A stretch of DNA of 64,000 nucleotides. Origin: Uranotaenia lowii. Taxonomy: Eukaryota; Arthropoda; Insecta; Diptera; Culicidae. Location: positions 366,091,160-366,155,159 of the forward strand of contig NC_073692.1 of NCBI RefSeq assembly GCF_029784155.1. Reading direction: 5' to 3'. Under the pieces are notes generated by a model. That model saw only the letters and a program-made list of their open reading frames with translations. It was not told the DNA's origin and did no database searches. This document shows, piece by piece, positions 34,135-46,631 of the stretch; the stretch's first letter is position 1; every line of letters starts with the position of its first letter. A program made the position numbers and the translations under genes.

Positions 34135-36412
34135 GATTCTTAATTTGTTAACAAATCCTTAAAAAAATATCGCCAACTTTTCAATTTTCCATTTTTAAAG
34201 TTTGAAAAAAAAATTTTTGATTTGGTTGATGTTTTCAATTTAGAATTTTAAAATTGAAATCCAATTTTAAATCCTGTTTTCAACCATTTTATTTCAACTT
34301 CTTTTCTCTAAGTAGGCGTTGACTGAGTTTGGATTTCATGCGTTTTTTTTCGCCACGTTCGCGATTTTTTTGAAAAATTTGATTTTTTTTTTTTGAAAGA
34401 AGAAAAAACATTTTACAAATATTCTGTTTAGTAGCTAAACTTTTCTTTTGGTGAATCTAGTGAAGGTGAGCTCACAAACCAGCTACGGAGAAAGAAAATG
34501 GGTGTTTCGATAGACTTAACAAGTGTAAATGGCATCTCTTGTAGCGCTTGTACCCCAGTTCTGCTGTTGTTTTTTTGCCAGCGAAGCATTTCTGTTGACT
34601 CTTTACTCTGTGCTGCCTTTAAAGCTTTCAACGCACAGTGGTCCAGGAAGGAACTTTATCGTGAAAAAATAATTACGAAGACACTATAAGAGATAGATAA
34701 ATGTTGTCTTCAGCAAAAATGGTCATCAAACCACGTGCTTGAAAAGTCTTAAATCAAATATTAGAGTGTGTAATTTTTGCATGATTTACAGATAAAAACT
34801 CTTTTCAGTGAACAGATAGAGCCAAACTGTCTTTTACAACCGAAATTATCACATACATTGACGTTTCTTAAGTGTTTTATGATGATGTGTCGAAAAAAAC
34901 AGTATTCTGGTTCTGACTTTTGTGAATGAACTCATACAATAAAAATGTCTCCTAGGCATTTGTATTGAATAAAAATTCGAACATTTTTCTCTCATAGCAA
35001 AACTTTGTATTTAGAGGCGTTCGTTAGTTATAAGAGATTTTTTAGCAAAAATTTGTACTTTTTAAATTGCCATATCTCAGATTGGTGCGAACCAAAAAAA
35101 AAGTTTTTGACGGCATTGTTTAGTTCAATTATCAAATAATTGAATGTGGAATTATGAGAGATAGATTTTTATTCAAACTCTAGAAAAAAGTTTGTTATTT
35201 TCAATACAAATCATAATGTACATAACCCTTTGAAAGAGAATGTCCCCATGTCTCGTGAAAATGTCAAATGGCCTAGAAGACATTTTTATTGTTAGAGTTC
35301 ATTCACAAAAGTTAGAACCAGAATACTGTTTTTTTTCGACACACTTAACATTTTAATATTCAACAATCATAACTCGCTTACGAAACGTCATATCATGTCA
35401 AGTGTGCACAACGAAAAAAAAATCTTATCGGAAATTCGCCAAAATTGGCCGAAAGACTTTGTGAGGCCTACAAAATAAACCCTCAATTTTTGAGAATGAT
35501 CCGCCCACTCCTCGTTCCCTTCTGTTTTTCACAATTTTGAAAAATTCATCATTTTTAAAACCACTTTATCTCCGGACTGATAAATCAAACTAAAATGCCA
35601 TAAGATGCGTGGTGTAGATTTTATTAAAATCTAGCAATTGATGTTATTCATTTCTTGAAATAGTGACGTTTTAAACTTCAAAACATAGCTCTGTATTTAT
35701 GTGGTGTTTTCGGTTATGTTGCTTCAAAAACAACTTTGTAAAACATAGTTTGTCTCCATCTACTCACTGGAAAAAGTTTTTATGTGTAAATCATGTAAAA
35801 ACGACACGCCCTTATATTTGGTAAAGAATTTTTCACGCACATGGTTTTTGCTAAAGACACCACTTCTCAATCTCTTAAACTATCTTCCTAATTAGTTTTG
35901 TCACGATAAAGTTTCGTCTTGGACCACTGTGCATTGAATGCTTCAAAGGCAGCATAGAGTATAGAGTCAAAAGAAATGCTCCGTTGGCAAAACACAGTAG
36001 CAGAACTGGGATACAAGCCGTAGAAGAGATGCCATTTCCACTTAAAAACAGCATCGAAACACACTTTTGTGAGCTCACCTACAAGAGATTCATCAAAAAG
36101 GAGTCAAGCTACTAAACAGAATATGTGTTAAATGATTTTTTTCTACTTTCACATTAAAAAATATAATTTTCCAAAAATTTCGCGAACGCGGCAAAAAAAC
36201 GCGAGTATTTAAAACCCAGTCCACGCCTACTTAGAAAAAAGAAGAAGAAAAAAATTGTTAAAAACAGATTCGAAATTGGATTTCAACTTCAAAATCTTAA
36301 AATGATCTAAAAACAGCTCCTTGAAAAAAAAATTTTTTTTTTCAAACTTCAAAAATTGCAAATTCAGAAGTTGACGCTAATTTTTAGGATTTTTTGGCAA
36401 CTTAAGAATGTA
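34135..36412. repeat. Large imperfect inverted repeat, arms about 1 kb
   Basis: The left arm (about 34135-34960) and the right arm (about 35260-36412) are reverse complements with indels. Paired landmarks: GTGAGCTCAC at 34466 and 36069; CAGTTCTGCTG at 34556 with its complement near 36000; GTGGTCCA near 34640 with TGGACCAC at 35930; ACAGTATTCTGGTTCTGAC near 34900 with its complement at 35331. The right arm has roughly 300 extra bases (about 35350-35700). Matching stretches of conceptual translation occur in both arms but not as a conserved gene. It may be an old foldback element or an inverted duplication of a repeat. Confidence 0.75.
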
Positions 36413-36491
36413 GGGGTGAACTGTCAATGAACAAAATATTCCTTTATTAAATGGGAACCGTTTGGACAATTTTGGGAAAACTAACATAGAC

Positions 36492-37045
36492 TAAGGTTGC
36501 TAGATTGCCCGGTTTTATTCGGGTTCGCCAGGATATTTGATACAAAATTTGGGAACAGTCCGGCCCAAATCGGTTGCCAGGATTTCATTGAAAATTTCCC
36601 GGATTTATTCACTTTATTTTGCGAATCAAACAAAAAAAAAACAAAGAGTGTTGTAAAACTTTTTATATTTATGCCTCAAAAACGAAGGTTTTTGAGCTAG
36701 TTTTATAAAAATCTTAAAAATTTTTTAGAAGCCGATTAGAAACCTGCCAATCATGCAAAAATGACACGCTCTAATATTTGATTTAGGATTATCGAAGCAT
36801 ATGGTTTGTTGAGCATTTTTGCTAAAGACATCATTTCTCAATCTCTTAAAGTATCTTTGTAATTTATTTTGTCCCGATAAAGTTCCGTTCTGGACCACTG
36901 GGCAATGTTATGTTGCCGAACCCAGAAGTTACTCAAAAAATCTAGAAAAAGAAATTGAAAAAAAAATTCTTTTTAAGACTTCCAAAAAACCATTCATGAT
37001 TATTTTTAAAAAACTTGCTCAAAAAATCCTCTTGAATTCTGATTT
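36492..37045. mobile_element. Rearranged family A hAT-type copy with a captured arm fragment
   Basis: From 36492 (TAAGGTTGCTAGATTGCCC) the sequence follows the reverse complement of the family A element to about 36730. Then comes a segment (about 36740-36925) matching the right arm of the adjacent inverted repeat (ATGACACGC, AATCTCTTAAA, CCCGATAAAGTTCCG, TGGACCACTG). From about 36965 family A resumes in the opposite orientation (CTTCCAAAAAACC, TTCATGATTATTTTT, TTGCTCAAAAAATC). The 8 bases before the left end are ACATAGAC. Confidence 0.65.
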
Positions 37046-37429
37046 TGTTGAACTTAGTATGGATAGGAAGACTATTCCAGGTCGAGATGCTTCCAAAGAG
37101 AAACGAGTTGTTAAAATAAAGAGTTCATGAATTTCTTACAAGAACAAAATGTCTTTTTATATATTGTGGAGCTGTCTAGGAATTATTCTGTGAATAGCTA
37201 CGCAGGTTCTATATTTGTAAAAATTAAAAAAATGGACAGATCAGTTTTTTTGTAGGTAGAAAACACAGAAATATCTAAAAAAGTTGAAAACGTAACGAAC
37301 GCATGAATTCAGTGCAACATGCACATGCAGTGCAGTCTGTCCATGGATCCAACAGAAAAATTTGAATAAATAAAATCACCAAAAATGAAAAGCGGATGAA
37401 CATGGCTTTGAACAATTTAAATTAAGTTT
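37046..37429. other. Unassigned DNA
   Basis: AT-rich sequence between two repeat relics; nothing recognisable. Confidence 0.3.
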
Positions 37430-38280
37430 CAACATCAAGGTTCCTCGTTTGGAGATTCAATCGTTTCAGATATCCCTAAATTTTGCAAATCTGCTTATTG
37501 ACTTGCATTTTTCAATACCCGGTCAAAAATGATCCTAAGATTCGCTACATAATCGGTGTAAACTATCTCAGATTTTGCTAGATAAAGCGAAGGGGTTTCG
37601 ATATTGGTGTTGGATATACTGCATCAAGAAAGCTTTGATTAAAAATCGAATACAAGCATATAGAATCTCAGTGAAACTTCATGATTCATAGGTTTTAGCT
37701 GAGTTAACAGGTAGAAAATTCTGAATAGACAATTGATTGATTTTTTCAAAGTCGTTATATAGTTAATCTCCATTGATAACGAATTGTAAGAACAGAAATA
37801 TATTTGTACATCATCAGCAAACCTCTGAACGCTACAGTACTTTAAAATAGATTACAGGTCGTATATAAAGAGAGAGAACAGCATTGGCCCTAAAATCGGT
37901 CCTTGGTGTACGACAGACTTAATAGGTGTTAACTTCGAAAAACAACCATCAATTAAAATTGATTGAAAACGTCCATGAAGGTTTGATTTATTCATTTTAG
38001 TTGCAGATCCAGGAAAAGTAAATTTGGATCCATTTTTATCAAGAAAGATGGCAATGTCAAAATGAACTTTCTGCTCAAAAACCTGAAAGATAATCTATGT
38101 TGATCAACAGATTCGGAAATTTCATGCTAGTTTAAGTTTTCAAAAATTTTCGAAACGGAGCTCAGTAAACTAATTGGCCTTTAGTTGGTAATATCGAGAT
38201 GGCTCAATTGTTTTGGGATTGGAACAATTAGAACTTTATTCCACTTTAAGGGAAAATCTTCTGAAACTTTTATCGGGTAA
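37430..38280 (-). pseudogene. Jockey/I-like reverse transcriptase relic
   Basis: Minus-strand translation in broken frames gives a reverse transcriptase in order: VSEDFPLKWNKVLIVPIPK (about 38265-38205), ITN-stop-RPISLLSSVSKIFE (about 38190-38140), QGPILGPMLFSLYIYDL (about 37895-37850), FADDVQIYF (37821-37795) and a weak NLGIIF-like box near 37530. The catalytic FADD is intact, but stops and frameshifts inactivate the whole. No ORF1 or endonuclease was recognised. Confidence 0.8.
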
Positions 38281-41200
38281 ATGGATATTCAATTTCAGTT
38301 CATCATGCATAATTTTTGCTTTTGTCTGCAATCTGTTTGATGAAACAAATTTTCCATTATATTTTTACTTGAACAATGAATACAAGAAAAAAGGAAAAAA
38401 ATGTATAAGTACTACATCCAGGTAAAAGTTATTTTTCATCAATGGGTAAATATTTTGAAAAATAACTTTCTTAAATAGTCCTAGCAGTTGCCAATTCCAT
38501 TATGAAGCTTTTAAAACAAATAAGGGATTTTGAAGCTTAAATCAAACTTTTCGTTTTTACATAAGTTAGTAAGTAGTAAGCTAATACTTATTAACAACAA
38601 AAATAACCAATTTAAGAATTGATAAAAACGTTTCAATTTTCAGAAATAAATTAAAAAATAAATTTTACAGTTCAAAAATTTAAGAACTTTGTTTAAAATT
38701 TTGTTTGGAAGATTCTGAATTAAAAATGTTAAACAACAAACCAATAAAAATATTTCCAGCTGAATTTATCCTTACGATTTAATAAAGTGCTTTAATCAAC
38801 AAAAATTTTCATTTTCATAAAGATTTTATAATTTGAATACAATAAATAATGTTGAAAAATTAGAATCTAGATTTTTGAAGAAAACAAAATTTTTGTGAAT
38901 GGATCCAGATCTTATTTAATATTTGTGAATTTCATCAGGTTTGTGGTTCCAAACTGACTCTGGTTGAATACAAAATTTAAATCAAGAGTCAAAGCTGTAG
39001 AACTGCAATTGTCAAATTGATATGTTGATTTTGATTATAAAACATAAATACGAGCTGATTCTCAATCTAAATTTTGAATTTCAATTTCTAGACTGAATTA
39101 AGCATTTTGATTTAAAATCAGAATCTGAACATAAATTCCGAATAATTATTCTTATGAATTATGACACTAAATGAGAAATTTGTTTAAAAATCTTCAATTT
39201 GAATTTGGAATTTATGGTTTTCAAAATGATTTTTTAAAAATATTCTTTAAACCATCCAACAGTTTTTTTTATATTTAAAATCTGCATAAGAATTGAGGAT
39301 AAAATTTCAAATCCAAATATTGAAATTGGTTTGAATTTTTGAATATGAAAAATCCTTCTTATTTGAGTCTGAAATGTAAATCCAGGCTAGTCTATCTTAC
39401 AACTTTGCTAAATTCAGGCATATTTTTTTTTTATTTGTTTTCCTGCAATTCCGACAATATCCAGACATATTTCAGATTTATTCCATTCAAATTAAAAAGA
39501 ACACTTGAATACCTGTAAAATAGATTTTTTTTTTTATCGAAACACATCAGCCAATTTAGAATTATTGAATTGGCTTCCAAAAAATCGTAAAAGTTTATTT
39601 TGACAAAATATATTAAAAACTTATGTTCTGGGCGCAAAATTCATAACTCTAGCTACTCAAATGAAATTTTTGTGTGATTTTAAATTATTTTTCCGACCGG
39701 GATGATTTTAAGGTTATGTAATGGCTTTTCGGTCTTATCGGTTTATGATTAAAACACTTTTATTTGTGCTTCATCCAACGTATCAAATACTATGTATTCT
39801 TTCTCAAGGAACTAAAATTGAATAGGGAAGCATAAAACATATTTCTAATGATTAACAATATTAATATAAATCACTTACTCGGACACAAGTGTTATCGTCC
39901 AAAACAGATCCGCTCCTATAGCGTTCATCGATCGTCGATATTCTGGGTGCCCAATATGTGATGGTATTGGCCTGGGCTGCGGCGCCTATTCCGTCGTTAG
40001 AAAACCGTCCGTGGCAAAACTTGGTTCACTCCACTCACTGTTTGTTGTTGTTTGGGTTTGTGATTTTGAAAATAAGGTTAAAAAAATGGGCAAAATCCGA
40101 ACAATCTGGCAGTCATAGTCAAGCCTTATTGAATTCAATATTCTGGACCAATTTATTATCAACAAGTGAAATTTTTTTTGTTGCAAAACTGTAGTAGAAG
40201 ATTTTGAGATAAGATTTTGAGATTAGTTTAGAGTCGTCGATATTGTTACTCATGACTCGTTTCAGTCGTTCATCAAAGTTTGATTAAGAATTTTAAGTTT
40301 TTGGTTAAGCGAAGAACATTTCTCTTAGCATTTTTAGAACCGCATGGGTGGGAAGACTAGTTTTAAAAAGGTTTTTAAAGTTATTTATTTCAGAAAAATT
40401 AGATTCCTGCGTCTTGATATTTCACCTTACGATTTTTGTGTTTATTGTTTTTTGGCAGGGAAGAGTTTCAATTGAGATACAGTTTAATTTTTAAAAAAAT
40501 TATTCTATGATTGTAGCTGAAATTTTAATCAAGTTGAAAGAAATTTGAAATGTTCATAAAACATTGGAATTGCTTGTTTCAAATAATTATATTTCTCTTC
40601 AATAATTTATGTAGGAATAAAAAACTTCTAGTAAATTCAAAATACTTTGGTTTTTGATAAGATTAAGTGATGTTCCATTTTATTGAAAAGTTTGAATAAT
40701 TTTCAGAGAATATAACTTTTATCTTAGAATAAATAAATCAAGAACTCAACCGCGTTCCAGCGATTGAATGTTGTTAAAACATAGAAATCGATTTAGGTTT
40801 AAAAGCTAAATAATGAAAAATCCTAGTTTTTAGAGTTAAGAGCTCAGAACTAAAATAAATGATTTAAAGATGGTACAAATTTCACCATATTTAATGGGTC
40901 GCTTTAAAACTATTGAAGTTAAATTCGTTACAATCATTAAACAGAACATTGGATTTTCATTTAAAAAAACCTCTACGCGTTTGTACTTCATAACATGCTT
41001 CATAACTTAACAATCTTTTTTTTGCATCGGATTAAAAAATTTGACCTTTTTTTAATTAATTGGTGGAGCTATACTCTCATCAATGGATTTCAGAAGGAAA
41101 ACATCAGAAACCAAATATTTAATTTTCAACTTTGGAAACAAAAAATGCATTATTCAAGAGATACATTCTTGTAAAAAATCAATGAATCAAACTTCGTTCC

Positions 41201-42079
41201 CCTTCCTCTACATTGCAGTCGAGGGTTAAGACAATCAGTCAAAGAATTTTGACTGATTATTTGGCTTTATTAACATGAATGAAAAATAAAAAAAATTATC
41301 CAAATAAAAGGTGCTCGTATGTTAATAAAATTTATTTTAAGCTTTTTTTTTAACCCTTCATTTCATGATTTTTTATTTTTTCTAAAAATCATTTTAAACA
41401 GTCGGTAATGATGTGTACATTATAAAAAAAAATAAAATAAAAAACGATTTTTCAATTTTTCCATACATTAATTGTTGCAAATTTGTAACTTTATAAAACT
41501 TATGGTTAAGGTTTCTATAGACAGTTTCTCGTTTAAATGAATGTATTGCGACGAGATACATGAAACTTTTTTTAAAAATTGAATCTATCAAAAGATCTCG
41601 AAAAAAAATTCCTTGGATATCTTTCGATTACCCTTTCTCTTCAAATGGAAGAAATTTACAATAATTCAATCACTTCGACATATTCAAACTCATTCCAAGA
41701 AATTCTTTACCAAGAGCCAGTTCAAATTATATTAGTTGAACTTTCCAAACACTTCTTCTCGCAGACGTCATACGGGGGTAGCAAAAATCGCTTCAAGTCT
41801 CAAGTTAATTAAATTCTACTTCAGCCTTCGAGTACTTTTAACAGCAAGTATTTGCCTCTTTGAAAATTGTTTGCCAACTTTTATGGTAAAAAAACTTGGT
41901 CGTTGCCAAGAATCTGAACATTTTTCTCCTTTCCCTGCTTCGGCAGCCAAGAATTTTTCATATATGGGAAAATGTTTTCTTAAACATGCGAAGATAAAAA
42001 AAAAAAAGATCTCATCCAAGCTATTTATCATTTCATCTTATCAGCTTCCATATGAAAAGTAAGAAATTTTCTGGGCTCA
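38281..42079. other. Unassigned, very AT-rich DNA
   Basis: Long, low-complexity AT-rich sequence with no credible gene. 39870-40030 is briefly GC-richer and more complex, without a recognisable product. Confidence 0.4.
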
Positions 42080-42570
42080 AGTTTTTACAACCTCCACACC
42101 ACGCTTTCACGAAGCAATTTATACAAGGATGATGAATTTTCCCCGTTTTTTCTGCTTCCTCCATCAGTGGCTGTTTGAAATTTTTTTTCATCCTCCTACA
42201 TATGAATACGAATACTTACGCTAATGAGCTTTGATATGTCTACTGATTGAATAGTCTCGAGAGCGCAAGACGAAGACGTGATTAATTGCTGGGGAAGTGA
42301 AACTTTTCCGTCTCGAAGGCTCAGTCGGTGTTGATTCTAGGCTGTAGGATCAGACAGGACAAGTGTAAAGTTTGGCGAAAGACTAAGACGATACCCATCC
42401 GGGGGGCAATGTTTCGGTGCTTAATTAAGTAGAATTTGTTTACCGAGCCAAAGTTCTCTCTTTGGATTGAAGGTGGTAATTAACTTTCCGGCTAAACGAA
42501 AACACTGGTTTATCGAGTCAACTAATTACCGTGAAGGGATGGGGAGAGACGACTTTATTTGCGGAAAATT
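42080..42570. promoter_or_regulatory. High-complexity island with clustered TAATTA/TTAATT motifs
   Basis: The island contains GATTAATTGC (near 42280), CTTAATTAAG (near 42420), GGTAATTAAC (near 42475) and CTAATTACC (near 42521), cores compatible with homeodomain binding. The sequence is more complex than its flanks and has no coding frame. A cis-regulatory role is speculative, because AT-rich genomes contain many such cores by chance. Confidence 0.2.
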
Positions 42571-44462
42571 ATGGAATACAAATAGTGTTTCAAGATTTTT
42601 GAGGAGAACTTTCTCTATAGACTTTCTTTAGAGACTTAAGCACTTGTTAACATTAAACATATTTTTGTAAATCAAATTAATTCAAGTTAAATGTGACAAA
42701 ATCAACTCCTATCAAAGAAAGGCATTTGAATAGTTCTAATGCTTTTTGGTCAGGAAAATACCCAATTGTACATACTCAGAAGCTGGGAATTGATGAGTTT
42801 GCTTCGACATAACATACCTGAAAATAGAAAGATAAAAAAAACGGGAATGAGAAAAAAATATTTGAGATCATTTACTTAGGACTTCATTGGCTGCTGCCAG
42901 AGTATCGATAAAAACACACAAAACACATCAACCTCAACAAACTAGCAAACCAGGGAGGCCAGAATCCCATACAGAGCAAACAAGCAAGCTTATCTCACAG
43001 AAGATCCCTTCATTGGCAAACGTTAATTAAGAAGTAATGACCCGAGAGTATCAATAAATCAAGACATTAGCTTCGGGGGGCGAGGTATTGAAGCGATAGG
43101 CGATAGCCGATAGACAGACACAATATACGAACATATTTGAGGAGGATGTGTGATAGTCCAGTTGGGTGAGACGAGAATGAAAAGGGAGTAAAATCCTTTT
43201 CCTGCCGGCAAAACCAATCCTAGATGTGGTTTGATGTAGCTGCCCGAGGATAAATGATTTCATAGTCAAGCAAAATTGGTTGAATAGTGGGAAGAGTAAG
43301 AACATTTTCGAGTTCATAAATGAAGATTTTTACGGTCTTATGGATGATAAGGGTAACGAATTTTGATTTTAGTGCTTTCTTCATCTGTTGATGAAAAATA
43401 AAATATTTATTCGATAAGTGATAAGTAAGAAATAAATCTCTCCAAGAGTAATTTTTTAAATTTTTTTTTCAAATCAAAGGATTAATTTTTTCGTGTGAAA
43501 TACGGAAAAAAGTTGATACCATAATCAATTGATCTGTTATTTTGCAATAGTCTGAAATTCTCACTGCTTTATACAAATTTCTTAATTGAAACTGTCTGTT
43601 TTTCTTGAATGTTGTACAGACTGATCAAACGTTGGATAGCATCGATACGGTCGGAGCTATTTTTTTCATAGTGATAGGACATATTTAGAACAACACCAGT
43701 GGCACAGCAAGCGACCGCGTCATCCTAGCTTTCAGTTCAGCATCCATTAAATTTTGGGCATTTATTTTACGTCGCACGTGATGTGACGATAGGCCTTACC
43801 ATCACGGGACTCTAGTCACCTTATTCCGCTAGTTGTTGTAAGGGAAGTGACAGATATTTATTCCAAAAGTTCATCCGAAGAGGCGTTCCTCCCCTAAAGC
43901 GACTCCTGGATTCGAGTGACTCGTGACTTGACTATTGTCAGCTCATGACCTGACCTTGATTTCTTTCCTTTTTTCTAAGAATTTAACCCATTTGGAACAT
44001 TCCTCCTTTCTCTGACTCTGATCCCGCTAGAACCGCGATGAAACTTTCATCTGAAAGATGGTGGTCACACTCCAACATCTACTGATACACTTCCTTTTGA
44101 CGATTTGAAATCTGACGTCTTCTCTAGCCACTAAAGATCCGACCCCTCCACGTGATGACAAGATATCCGAACTACCGCTCTTCGTCTGACGATCAAGTGA
44201 TGTTCATCCTAGACATACGCCTGTTAGAACAAAAGTTCAGCCCTTGACACAACGTTTCGGATGAATTCCGACAAATACGTAACCCTTCCCGCAGTATTGC
44301 AGCCATTACTGCGGAGGACCCTTTTACCTAAGATATTCACTGCGTCATGTCTTCAGTCGACTCTACTCAAACACTCCTCATAGGTGGAGTTACTCAACTC
44401 ATGCACTCGAAATACCCACGGCATCCTTTGCATCGTAAATCGAGGCCTCTAACGTGTTTTCG
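42571..44462. other. Unassigned DNA, GC-richer from about 43640
   Basis: 42571-43630 shows no gene or known repeat. 43640-44460 has a composition like the following R1-like 3' region and may be decayed retroelement sequence, but no motif allows assignment on either strand. Confidence 0.3.
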
Positions 44463-44669
44463 CACGTTGGGATTATTCTTGTTGCCGTGGAACTCTTCTC
44501 AAACAAAATTGAGATAGATAAGCTAATCGAGCTTCACTACACAGGCCGCAAATCACATTCGCCATATTGCTCAGATTGTGATGACGAAGAGGAGACATTC
44601 GAACACTTGGCATGCGGTCAACGATGGGTTCCCTGCTTCATGACTGCCCTGCAGAGAATCTGGAGCTAA
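44463..44669 (+). pseudogene. R1-like ORF2 C-terminal fragment
   Basis: A short frame ends in CSDCDDEEETFEHLACGQR followed by ALQRIWS. This is the Cys-x2-Cys...EH...Cys motif and closing LQR-W of R1-clade ORF2 proteins, comparable to ETPKHVVFYC and LQRSWR in the copy ending at 19494. Sequence upstream of this short piece is not recognisable. Confidence 0.7.
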
Positions 44670-46195
44670 CGGCAGCCCGCGAACGGTGAAAGATGACTCC
44701 ATCACCGGGGAGCTTCTGAGTAGTGTGCATCCGGTCTCTTGATCGAAGCTACAATGATAAGGCATCATCTTCTACATACGTAGTGGAGGTCGTGGGGACG
44801 CCACGAACGAGTTTAGGATACCTCACCGCCGCGGAATATCCGACCAGTGCGCCTCCTAAGGGGTGAACTGCGTAGATAAGACATTACCTTCTTCGTGGTG
44901 GACCTCGTAGGAAGAGGGTCAACCACTGTCGGGGGATACTCACGTGTAGGATGTCATCACCGCCGGGAAATATCAAAGTCGTAGCATTGAAAGTCCCGTG
45001 TGCCTTGACAGGCGCGAGTCCAAGACAAGGTTCTCTTTATCTGGCACCCAACGAGCAGATAAAGCCGCGGGTCAAAAATCCTACGATTGTAAGCCAAAGG
45101 GCTACAAGAAGACCATATCGACGGGAGGCTATCGAGTAGAGTGCGTTTTGAAGCTACAAAGGTAAGGCAACATTCACCTTCAGAGAGTATCAGAGTAGGG
45201 CGGTTCCCAACGATCGAAACTGCAGGGATAAGACTTCACCTTCTTCAGTGGAAATCTTTGGGAAAGGGTTATTCCACAATCGGGGAATACCCACGGGTAG
45301 AGTATTCCTCGACGCCAAGTGAGCCATTGGAGTCGGTTTAGGATTACGTCTTCGTCGGGAATCATCCGAGTAATTGCGTTAAATCCCGCGCGTGTGCTGT
45401 GACAGGCGCGAATCCATGACAAGCTTCTCTCGATCTGACAAACGACGGGCATATAGGTGGCAAACCTTGAATCCTGGTGATAAGAAGTCAGGCTTCAAGT
45501 CGTTAGAGGAGAGGTCAGGGATCGAGTCTTCAGGAGGAGAGGATTGAGTGGTCAACCCCGAGTCATTACGATAAGTGGTAGGGTTTCGAGTCGCAAGAGG
45601 AGAGATTAGGCCTTTAATCAACAAAAGGAGGGGTTTAAGTGTTTATCTTGAGTCATAACTAGAAGAGTTCAGATCTCGAGTCGCTATAGGAGAGATCGGA
45701 TCTTAAGTCGTGCTGAGGAGAGGTATGTGTACGTCAACCTCGAGTCGATGCGAGAGGGGTCTGATCTCGAGTCGTGAGAGGAGAGATCAGGGGTGAAATT
45801 ATGAATCCTATTCAATTCGAGATACTCTCGAGTTTCAACTCGAATCGAATTAGAATCGGTATTACGTATTTCGTTCGAGTTCTAAATTTTAACGTACTAA
45901 ATTTCGAGTAAACCGGGTAGTAGATAATTTCGAAACGTTCCATTTGAATCGAGCTCGTTCAAGATCAGTAATGCCAAAGTCGATCTTGTCTATGAATATT
46001 GCCTTGGAGCGCACTTGCGCGAAAAGACCTCCCACTATTGAAGGATAGTGTGTTTAACAGTTCGAGGTGGGAACTAGGTCTGCGGCCCCAGGTGGAGTTT
46101 AAGGAGGATATCACGAGTCTTCTCCTTGTACCCATGGACCCAGAGTAGAAAACTGTTGGAACGAGGTGACGTTATAAAATAAAAAAAAATGCTGC
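44670..46195 (+). mobile_element. R1-like 3' UTR with internal repeats and A-rich end
   Basis: It follows the ORF2 C-terminus directly. About 44960-45060 and 45350-45440 are diverged direct copies (CGTGTGC, TGACAGGCGCGA-TCCA, GACAAG-TTCTCT). About 45455-45800 has irregular copies of a GAGTCG-AGAGGAGAGATCAGG-like unit. The last segment (46083-46150) shares GGCCCCAGGTGGA and ACCCATG-ACCCAGAGTA with 17286-17360, and the element ends in ATAAAATAAAAAAAAAT near 46190. Confidence 0.65.
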
Positions 46196-46529
46196 ATATC
46201 AGGAGACGTTCCAGTAACTATTCGCTGAAACCTTTAGTTCATCAGCCTTTGTATACTGATGAGCTTCAGCAGGTTACACTACACATCCATGGCTGCTTGG
46301 AAGGCCATATCCCTTACTGAAAACCGACCTCTTTAAAAATATCTAGTAGCCATATTGGCCAATCCTCTGCCGGCTTACTCGGTTTTGCAAGAAGGATTAG
46401 TTAACGACTCTTTCGTACGTCTGGAAATGTTATTTACGCCGCACAATTTTGCTAACTAATCACCTGAATAAAGTTGTCGTGACCACGTCTTGTTCTGACA
46501 TCCATTTCGCACCGGTTTTTTGGATTACA
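46196..46529. other. Unassigned DNA
   Basis: Short flank after the R1-like tail; nothing recognised. Confidence 0.3.
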
Positions 46530-46631
46530 AACTAAAACCACACCGAAAAACTAAAACCACAAAGGCAGTCCGTACGCCACAACTAAAACCACACCGAAAA
46601 ACTAAAACCACAAAGGCAGTCCGTACGCCAC
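46530..46631. repeat. Perfect 51-bp tandem duplication
   Basis: 46530-46580 and 46581-46631 are identical. Each unit contains two copies of ACTAAAACCACA followed by AAGGCAGTCCGTACGCCAC. Perfect identity implies a recent duplication, or a locally mis-assembled read. Confidence 0.95.
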
